Source: Bacteroidales bacterium
GTDB lineage: Bacteria > Bacteroidota > Bacteroidia > Bacteroidales > UBA4181
Assembly (NCBI GenBank): GCA_031259205.1
Contig: JAIRLS010000079.1
Coordinates: 1-7,719 of the forward strand
Length of the DNA stretch: 7,719 nt
Reading direction: 5' to 3'
Both the position numbers and the translations under genes were made by a program. The notes beneath the pieces are model-generated. The model was not told the origin of the DNA. It searched no databases and worked only from the letters and a program-made list of their open reading frames with translations. Of this stretch, positions 1-4,650 are shown piece after piece; positions within the stretch are counted from its first letter, which is position 1, and the number at the start of each line of letters is the position of its first letter.

Positions 1-219
1 CTTGCGGGCATACTCACCGGTTATCCGGAAATACGCTGCCATACAAAAAGATATTATAAACCTGCCGCGAGCGCTTTTCGCTACCGTTATGGGATACCCC
101 CAATGCAAAATCGCGCTAATGTATTGACAATCGGAAAAATGATGGGGGAGGATAAATGCCGAACCTTCTCCGGATGATTTTCCGGAAATCGGGAGAGATA
201 TGTTTTGATTCCATTGCAT
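1..219 (-). CDS. Tentative 5' end of an unidentified gene running off the left edge
   Basis: An ATG at 217-219 opens a minus-strand frame of 73 codons that reaches base 1 without a stop. It lies about 35 bp downstream of a consensus Bacteroidota promoter (254-283), and base composition changes from very AT-rich (240-320) to mixed at about this point, as at a gene start. The visible peptide begins MQWNQNISLP and contains GYPITVAKSARGRF; I do not recognise a family. A second ATG at 211-213, in another frame, gives only 32 codons (MESKHISPDF...) before a stop. The residue composition (several Cys, His and Trp) is not strongly protein-like, and an open run of this length can occur by chance. The argument rests on position behind the promoter, not on the protein. 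Confidence 0.2.
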   Translation of the reverse strand, partial: MQWNQNISLPISGKSSGEGSAFILPHHFSDCQYISAILHWGYPITVAKSARGRFIISFCMAAYFRITGEYARK

Positions 220-253
220 TTACTTGTAAAAACAGGTTGTTGATAATTGGATG

Positions 254-283
254 CAAAAATAATAATTATTTTTTCACTTGCAA
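254..283 (-). promoter_or_regulatory. Bacteroidota-type promoter (TTG-N19-TATTTTTG), pointing left
   Basis: On the minus strand a TTG (281-283) is followed after exactly 19 bp by TATTTTTG (254-261), matching the Bacteroidota primary sigma factor consensus of -33 TTG and -7 TAnnTTTG. The same two boxes with the same spacing occur upstream of glmM in this window. The surroundings are AT-rich. The start site would fall near 247, some 28 bases before the ATG at 219. No recognised gene is controlled by it inside the window. Confidence 0.5.
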
Positions 284-326
284 AAAAAATAAAAAATATA
301 TTTCCTGCTTTTTTTCTCATCCATTG

Positions 327-350
327 TCGGGGCGAATGGTTTTCGCCCGA
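327..350. repeat. Strong GC hairpin, 9 bp with one bulge
   Basis: Bases 327-336 (tcggggcgaa) and 342-350 (ttcgcccga) pair over nine positions with a single bulged G and a five-base loop. On the plus strand the stem is followed by only four T; on the minus strand it is followed by an A-rich stretch, so it is not a convincing intrinsic terminator in either direction. It may still mark the 3' end of the minus-strand operon or simply be a repeat remnant. Confidence 0.4.
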
Positions 351-361
351 TTTTCGCCCGA
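340..361. repeat. Two perfect tandem 11-mers (ttttcgcccga)
   Basis: The 11-mer at 340-350 is repeated exactly at 351-361. The first copy also forms the right arm of the hairpin at 327-350, so the left arm can pair with either copy. Confidence 0.7.
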
Positions 362-474
362 ATCCATCTGTGGTTAACCTGCGTTCGGGATAAGAAAAAG
401 GGGGGCGTTCTGAAAGTCAACGGATTCATTCGCCGCAGGCGATACCTGTCAATAGAAAACGAATCCTGCGCGCC

Positions 475-486
475 CTGTTTAAACAG
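475..486. repeat. 12-bp perfect palindrome CTGTTTAAACAG
   Basis: The sequence reads identically on both strands and directly abuts the inverted arm at 487-504 of the neighbouring repeat unit. It could be a protein-binding site or the edge of the repeat; no function is visible. Confidence 0.4.
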
Positions 487-523
487 CAAAACAACCTTAG
501 TAGCAATGGCAAAGGTTGTTTTG
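487..523. repeat. Perfect 12-bp hairpin, possible terminator
   Basis: Bases 487-498 (caaaacaacctt) are the exact reverse complement of 512-523 (aaggttgttttg), separated by a 13-base loop. On the plus strand the 3' arm runs into TTTG-rich sequence; on the minus strand it runs into CTGTTT. It lies about 165 bp beyond the stop codon of the acyltransferase gene, so it could end that transcript, but neither side has a classical U-tract. Confidence 0.45.
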
Positions 524-550
524 TTTGGGAAATAAGGTGGAAATAAGGTT
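512..550. repeat. 39-bp direct repeat, copy 1
   Basis: Bases 512-550 are identical over all 39 positions to 577-615. The unit begins aaggttgttttg and ends with two perfect tandem 11-mers (ggaaataaggt at 528-538 and 539-549). The copies are separated by 26 bp of unrelated sequence. Confidence 0.85.
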
Positions 551-576
551 AATGTATGCTCTCTTTTTGCGCTACT

Positions 577-615
577 AAGGTTGTTTTGTTTGGGAAATAA
601 GGTGGAAATAAGGTT
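577..615. repeat. 39-bp direct repeat, copy 2
   Basis: This is the second exact copy of the unit at 512-550, with its own tandem 11-mers at 593-603 and 604-614. It is preceded by gctact, which extends the match to the inverted arm at 487-504 to 18 bp. Sequence after base 615 differs from that after copy 1. Confidence 0.85.
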
Positions 616-649
616 TTTGGGGCATCGACGCATTAAAAATACTGGGGAC

Positions 650-664
650 TTCGTGCTTTCGTGC
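650..664. repeat. Short direct repeat ttcgtgc x2
   Basis: The heptamer ttcgtgc occurs at 650-656 and again at 658-664, directly next to the palindrome at 669-687. It may belong to the same repetitive element. Confidence 0.35.
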
Positions 665-668
665 ATTC

Positions 669-687
669 AGACGCACGCCGTGCGTCT
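669..687. repeat. REP-like palindrome next to the acyltransferase stop codon
   Basis: AGACGCAC (669-676) and GTGCGTCT (680-687) form a perfect 8-bp stem around a 3-base loop. The element touches the TAG stop codon of the minus-strand acyltransferase (688-690). No T-run follows on the minus strand, so it is a poor intrinsic terminator and looks more like a dispersed extragenic palindrome. It could still protect the 3' end of the transcript. Confidence 0.55.
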
Positions 688-1830
688 CTACCTTCGCGCT
701 ATAGAGGCGCTGTTGTCCACCGGATTGGCATAGATTCCCAGAAAGATGGATTTCAGCAGGTCTTTGTTTTCCGGCGGCAAGTTCAATGCGGCATGGTAAC
801 GCTGCATGAAAGCCTGTTTTTCCTGTTCCGTGTAACGGGAAGCATAGAGGGCCGTTCCCGAACGCAGGTCGTGAGCGATATAGTTGTTGCAATTCAGCCG
901 GTAGCCGTCGTGTATTCGGCGGTCTATCAGCATCGCCACGTTCTTGAAAAAATCGTTTTGGTTGGACAGCCCGGGGAAATCCAGTTCTTCTCTGCGCAGG
1001 GGCCGGCAAATACTGATATTTACGTCGCCTTTAGGTTCCAGAATACCGGAAAGGATGCTGATGAAATCTTCCCCGGGTTGTTTTTCGTATTTCACTCCCG
1101 TCTGTTTCAGGTACAGTTCCTTTGTTTTGAAGAGGTCGCAGGGTTCAATCTGGTAGGAAATCGACAGCGGCACGATGTTCAGTTCGTCAATGGCTTCTGC
1201 GGCGGTTTTTTTTCCTCCGCTCATCACAAACATTTTGACGATGCCCTGGTCGGTAGCGTCGTTGCCGTCTTTGGTGCGGCCGTTGCGCTGAGCAATCCAG
1301 ACGGATTCCCGCCTGTCGGTGATGGCGTACCGGATGTATTCCGAAAGAAGCAATGAATGGCGGTAGAAATCCTTCATACCGGCGCCTCTCACTACCGTGA
1401 ACATTTTGTTGGATTTTCCAATGTCGATGATCAATTGGGAACTCATCAGGTTGCTTCCGAAGGTTATTTCTGTTGTCCGCAGTCCGTTTTTGTAGAGGAT
1501 CTGCTGCAACAGCGAAGAATCCAGCACGATGTCACGGTGGTTGGATACAAAAAGGTAACTTTCGGACGGGTCGAGGTGAGTCAAGCCGTCGTAAGTGAAG
1601 CGGCGAATGGAATTTTTGATGATCCGTTCGTTCAATACAGCCATCACTTTTTCCTGAAATTCGTGAGTAGTCGTAATGGCTGCCACCATTTTACGCGCTT
1701 CTTCGACGTCCTTTTCGGGGAAGACAAAGGCAGCCATCTTTTCAAAATACTCGTTGCCTGCAATGCGTTTCATGGCGGGCGCTATTTCCTCCTGTACATA
1801 AGGACGCAAATCTTCGAATTGATGATTCAT
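688..1830 (-). CDS. PlsC-like (glycerolphosphate) acyltransferase family protein
   Basis: This 380-residue protein resembles Bacteroidota acyltransferases usually annotated as 1-acyl-sn-glycerol-3-phosphate acyltransferase. The four family blocks are visible: motif I SNHRDIVLD (96-104) with H98 as the likely catalytic base, a motif II-like FTVVR (144-148), a motif III-like QRNGRTKDG (181-189) and motif IV IVPLSI (219-224). The usual spacing His-X4-Asp is not met exactly; D100 and D104 flank the expected position. About 80 residues precede motif I, and the region after 230 is variable. No signal peptide or membrane helix is evident, so it is probably cytosolic or peripheral. The ATG lies 6 bp after the stop of the upstream ligase gene, implying translational coupling. 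Role by family: transfer of an acyl group from a thioester to a hydroxyl acceptor. The acceptor is unknown; lysophosphatidate is only one possibility. The last residues (SIARR) sit against a palindromic repeat. Confidence 0.82.
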   Translation of the reverse strand: MNHQFEDLRPYVQEEIAPAMKRIAGNEYFEKMAAFVFPEKDVEEARKMVAAITTTHEFQEKVMAVLNERIIKNSIRRFTYDGLTHLDPSESYLFVSNHRDIVLDSSLLQQILYKNGLRTTEITFGSNLMSSQLIIDIGKSNKMFTVVRGAGMKDFYRHSLLLSEYIRYAITDRRESVWIAQRNGRTKDGNDATDQGIVKMFVMSGGKKTAAEAIDELNIVPLSISYQIEPCDLFKTKELYLKQTGVKYEKQPGEDFISILSGILEPKGDVNISICRPLRREELDFPGLSNQNDFFKNVAMLIDRRIHDGYRLNCNNYIAHDLRSGTALYASRYTEQEKQAFMQRYHAALNLPPENKDLLKSIFLGIYANPVDNSASIARR

Positions 1831-1836
1831 TTTAAT

Positions 1837-3144
1837 TTAATGGATAGTGTTTTTTCTTTTATCGATAAATTTAACCGGTTTACGGCTGGTATCCGGAAAG
1901 TTTATTTTTGTAATTTCTTCTACCGTGCATATTTCCACTTCCGGCGCTACCCGTATATATGCCCGGAAGCGGTCTTTAATGTCTTTTATCACGTCAAGGC
2001 CGTATTGCCGGCGGATTCCGATCTTCACCAGCACGTGGTCGTTGCCTGTTTCGTTGTCCGAAGCTATCATCACATAATTTTCCACGTAAGGGATATTGTC
2101 CAGTACGTCGAAGATCGCCGGCGGATAGAGGGTGGTGCCTTTGTACTTTACCATGTGATTCATTCTCCCGACGATAGGGCTGATACGCATGGTAGTCCTT
2201 CCGCAGCGGCAAGGTTCGTAGTGGAAGCGGGCAAGGTCGCCCGTTTTGAACCTGAGCAGCGGCATTCCTTCCACGCCGAGGGTGGTAACGACAAGTTCTC
2301 CCGTTTCGCCTTCTGCAACAGGATGGCCGTCTTTGTCTGCCAATTCGCAGATCACCAGTTCCGGATGATGATGCCCGCCTTGTCCGGCAATACATTCCGT
2401 AAAGGAGGTGGACATTTCTGTGGAAGCGTATGTGGAATACAGTTCAATGTCCCATTTTTCGCGGATGCTTTTTCCCAGCAGGTTGAGCGAAAAATCCTGT
2501 TCCCGCAGATTTTCGCCGATACATACCGCTTTCCTGACGCTTGACTGTCGATAGTTGATACCGTGTTCTTCAGCGTATTTGATGATTTTCAGGATGAAGG
2601 ACGGCACTACGATAATGGTATTGGGACTTATCCGCCGGATAGTGTCCCACTGTAATTCCGGAATCCCGTTGCCCACACGGATAATACCGGCGCCCAGTTT
2701 CCGGATGCCCAGGAAATAAGCTAACCCGGCCATAAACCGCTTGTCGAGGGTAGTCATCAGCTGGAAAATATCGCCCGGCACGGCGCCTGCACATTCAAAA
2801 GAAATCTTCTCGTTGTAGGCAAGCCTGTCCAGATCGGCGTCTGTCAGGGCAAAGGTAACGGGATCGCCCAGCGTTCCCGACGTGGTGATGTAATCGATGA
2901 TCTTTTCGCGCGGAACACAGAGAAAATCGTTGTTGTACACTTGCAGGGCATATTTTTCGGTAAAGGGGATATGCTGCAAGTCGGCAACAGTCTTGATTCC
3001 CGATACGTCAATATGGTGGTCGCGAAACAGTCGCCGGTAGTAAGGGGAGAATTTTGTCAGGTAATCCAGCGCGGTTGCAAGACGTTTTTCCTGATAGGAA
3101 CGAATCACATTCAGCGGTTGATATTCTATTTCGGGCGTATTCAC
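1837..3144 (-). CDS. PaaK-like adenylate-forming acyl-CoA ligase
   Basis: This 435-residue protein belongs to the adenylate-forming (ANL) superfamily and is closest in pattern to phenylacetate-CoA ligases (PaaK), which adenylate a carboxylic acid and pass it to CoA. Visible motifs are the phosphate-binding TTSGTLGDP (87-95), YASTE (239-243), FKTGD (299-303), CRCGRT (312-317), VGRMNHMVKYKG (325-336) at the hinge, and the C-terminal RKPVKFIDKRK (421-431), which holds the likely catalytic lysine. Length is normal for PaaK. There is no signal peptide, so it is cytosolic. The start is GTG (3142-3144): an in-frame stop lies just upstream (3163-3165), the next in-frame ATG would remove about 130 residues, and the typical N-terminal IEYQPL segment follows directly. 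A run of nine A precedes it. It sits 24 bp after glmM and 6 bp before the acyltransferase. The true acid substrate cannot be read from the sequence; phenylacetate is not implied, as no other phenylacetate-pathway gene is present. Confidence 0.85.
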   Translation of the reverse strand: MNTPEIEYQPLNVIRSYQEKRLATALDYLTKFSPYYRRLFRDHHIDVSGIKTVADLQHIPFTEKYALQVYNNDFLCVPREKIIDYITTSGTLGDPVTFALTDADLDRLAYNEKISFECAGAVPGDIFQLMTTLDKRFMAGLAYFLGIRKLGAGIIRVGNGIPELQWDTIRRISPNTIIVVPSFILKIIKYAEEHGINYRQSSVRKAVCIGENLREQDFSLNLLGKSIREKWDIELYSTYASTEMSTSFTECIAGQGGHHHPELVICELADKDGHPVAEGETGELVVTTLGVEGMPLLRFKTGDLARFHYEPCRCGRTTMRISPIVGRMNHMVKYKGTTLYPPAIFDVLDNIPYVENYVMIASDNETGNDHVLVKIGIRRQYGLDVIKDIKDRFRAYIRVAPEVEICTVEEITKINFPDTSRKPVKFIDKRKNTIH

Positions 3145-3168
3145 AGTTTTTTTTTGCAGATTTTATTT

Positions 3169-4548
3169 TTATTGAATTTCGCGGATGATCTTTTGGGCTA
3201 ATGCGTCGGCGCCGCTTTTGGTACGGCTCTCCGTGTAAATACGGATAACCGGCTCGGTATTGGATTTTCGCAGATGCGCCCATTCTTCGGCAAAATCTAT
3301 CTTTACGCCATCCGTGTCGTTGACCTGTTCGCCGGCATAGCGCTGTTTCACCCGCCGGAGGACGTCGTCCGCATCGACGCCGGCATTGAGTTCGATCTTG
3401 TTTTTGGACATGAAATAGGTCGGATATTGCGCCCGCAAGCGGCTACAGCTAAGCCCCGACCTGGCAAGATGCGTAAGGAAAAGCGCTATGCCTGCCAGTG
3501 CGTCGCGTCCGTAGTGTAACTCCGGACAGATCACCCCGCCGTTGCCCTCTCCGCCGATGACGGCATGATGGGTTTTCATGCCTGCCACTACGTTCACTTC
3601 GCCTACGGCAGTGGCAAAGTATTGTCCTCCCTTCATTTCGGTTACGTCGCGCAAAGCCCTCGACGACGACAGGTTGGATACCGTGTTGCCTTTGACGGCG
3701 CTCAACACATAATCCGCCACTGCCACGAGGGTGTACTCTTCGCCGAACATGCTTCCGTCTTCATTGACGATGGCCAGCCTGTCCACGTCGGGATCTACGA
3801 CGAATCCTGCGTCTGCCGACTGTTGCCGGGTGACTTCGGCTATTTCCGCGAGATGTTCGGGCAACGGTTCGGGATTGTGGGGAAACTTGCCGTCGGGCGT
3901 GCAGTTCAGTTCCGTTATTTCCGCCACTCCCAGCGCTTTCAGCAGTCGGGGAACGACGATGCCGCCCACCGAATTAACGCCGTCAACGACGACCTTGAAT
4001 TTCCGTGCGCGGATGGCGTCCGTGTCCGTCAGGGAGAGAGCCGTTACGCGGTCGATGTGGTATTGGGTATAGTCTTTTTCCGTCACTTCGCCGAGTTCGT
4101 CCGCGCCGGCAAAGGAATAGCTTTCGCTTTCTGCTGCGGCCAGCACTTTTTTCCCTTCCCGGTCGGAAAGAAATTCGCCTTCGCTGTTGAGCAGTTTCAA
4201 TGCGTTCCACTGTCGTGGATTGTGGCTTGCCGTGAGGATCAGTCCTCCCTGCGCTTTTTCTGCTGTTACGGCCATTTCGACGGTAGGGGTGGTGGCCAGT
4301 CCGATGTCGGTCACGTCAATGCCCATGCCGGTCAGAGTGCCGGCAACGATTTGTTGCACCATCTTGCCGGATATTCTTGCATCGCGTCCGATGACGATTC
4401 TTATTTTTCGTCCGTTAGCCGGTGATTCCTGTTGCGCCCACGCTCCGTATGCCGCCGTGAACCGGACAATATCCGACGGCGTAAGCCCCTCTCCGGGCTG
4501 TCCGCCGATGGTTCCCCTGATGCCGGAAATAGATTTTATGAGTGTCAT
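3169..4548 (-). CDS. glmM: Phosphoglucosamine mutase (phosphohexomutase family)
   Basis: This 459-residue alpha-D-phosphohexomutase has all four family signatures: the phosphoserine loop TASHNP (106-111, S108 catalytic), the Mg-binding DPDVDR (252-257), the sugar-specificity loop GGEGNGG (332-338) and the phosphate-binding RKSNTEPVIR (427-436). The N-terminus (IKSISGIRGTIGG) and length match Bacteroidota proteins annotated as GlmM, which convert glucosamine-6-phosphate to glucosamine-1-phosphate for UDP-GlcNAc, peptidoglycan and LPS. The phosphate loop reads RKSNTEP, where many GlmM proteins have R-x-SGTEP. A phosphomannomutase/phosphoglucomutase activity cannot be excluded. It is cytosolic. 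The ATG (4546-4548) lies about 20 bp downstream of the -7 box of a consensus promoter, so the leader is very short and no Shine-Dalgarno sequence is seen. It is the first gene of the apparent operon with the ligase and acyltransferase. Confidence 0.88.
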   Translation of the reverse strand: MTLIKSISGIRGTIGGQPGEGLTPSDIVRFTAAYGAWAQQESPANGRKIRIVIGRDARISGKMVQQIVAGTLTGMGIDVTDIGLATTPTVEMAVTAEKAQGGLILTASHNPRQWNALKLLNSEGEFLSDREGKKVLAAAESESYSFAGADELGEVTEKDYTQYHIDRVTALSLTDTDAIRARKFKVVVDGVNSVGGIVVPRLLKALGVAEITELNCTPDGKFPHNPEPLPEHLAEIAEVTRQQSADAGFVVDPDVDRLAIVNEDGSMFGEEYTLVAVADYVLSAVKGNTVSNLSSSRALRDVTEMKGGQYFATAVGEVNVVAGMKTHHAVIGGEGNGGVICPELHYGRDALAGIALFLTHLARSGLSCSRLRAQYPTYFMSKNKIELNAGVDADDVLRRVKQRYAGEQVNDTDGVKIDFAEEWAHLRKSNTEPVIRIYTESRTKSGADALAQKIIREIQ

Positions 4549-4650
4549 AATATGATTTTTTAAGTTTGCAAAAATACATGAATTAATAAATATTACAACA
4601 AGCAGACGCAGAATTGAAAAAATATTTACAGTGGTAGAAATTTTGTTTCA
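4549..4650. other. AT-rich intergenic region between the T9SS protein gene and glmM
   Basis: The 102-bp gap contains the glmM promoter and two adjacent stop codons (TGATGA on the minus strand, 4648-4653) ending the upstream gene. Only a 4-bp stem (gaaa/tttc) is found after the stop, so no intrinsic terminator for the upstream gene can be named. Confidence 0.5.
4569..4598 (-). promoter_or_regulatory. Promoter of the glmM operon (TTG-N19-TATTTTTG)
   Basis: On the minus strand TTG (4596-4598) is followed after 19 bp by TATTTTTG (4569-4576), a perfect match to the Bacteroidota TTG / TAnnTTTG promoter form. Transcription would begin near 4562, leaving about 14 bases before the glmM ATG. It lies in the only AT-rich gap upstream of the three-gene set, and no comparable promoter is seen in the two short gaps inside it. 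Confidence 0.7.

Larger units (their letters stand above)
487..588. repeat. 18-bp perfect inverted repeat with 66-bp loop
   Basis: Bases 487-504 (caaaacaaccttagtagc) are the exact reverse complement of 571-588. The same left arm can alternatively pair over 12 bp with 512-523, so two mutually exclusive foldings exist. No transposase gene lies between the arms. Confidence 0.7.
1..687. other. Non-coding left flank made of short repeats
   Basis: No recognised gene is present in these 687 bases apart from a tentative open frame at the far left. All three plus-strand frames from base 1 close by about base 174 (stops near 57, 128 and 172), so a plus-strand gene tail cannot be excluded, but none of the three short peptides is recognisable. 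The part at 240-320 is strongly AT-rich. The part at 327-687 consists of hairpins, tandem duplications and a 39-bp direct repeat listed separately. The open frames across it on both strands are built from these repeats and resemble no protein. I found no tRNA, rRNA or insertion-sequence ends. Confidence 0.6.

Noticed and set aside
3..59. Plus-strand peptide CGHTHRLSG at the left edge, recalling the GHTH motif of metallophosphoesterases
   Set aside because: Only 18 residues precede a stop, too short a distance from that motif to a normal C-terminus, and the other two frames are equally open here.
361..380. catctgtggttaac, similar to words I have seen in Bacteroidota intergenic repeats
   Set aside because: A single short occurrence cannot be shown to be a repeat from this window.
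512..615. Two 39-bp direct repeats with a 26-bp spacer, resembling a minimal CRISPR array
   Set aside because: Only two copies are present, the unit contains internal tandem 11-mers, an inverted copy of its first part lies next to it, and no cas gene is in the window.
274..666. Minus-strand open frame of 130 codons in the left flank
   Set aside because: It is built almost wholly from the repeats at 327-615; the translation shows the repeat twice and resembles no protein.
661..1356. Plus-strand open frame of 231 codons opposite the acyltransferase
   Set aside because: It overlaps the well-supported acyltransferase and carries no motif.
1357..2544. Long plus-strand open frame of 395 codons
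   Set aside because: It runs opposite the acyltransferase and ligase genes, whose motifs are clear; the translation has no recognisable domain and a composition typical of antisense reading.
3565..4425. Plus-strand open frame of 286 codons opposite glmM
   Set aside because: The minus strand here encodes all catalytic motifs of the phosphohexomutase; the plus frame is rich in His, Cys and Phe and has no domain.
4620..4650. Hairpin after the T9SS protein gene as an intrinsic terminator
   Set aside because: Only a 4-bp A/T-rich stem can be formed; too weak to call.
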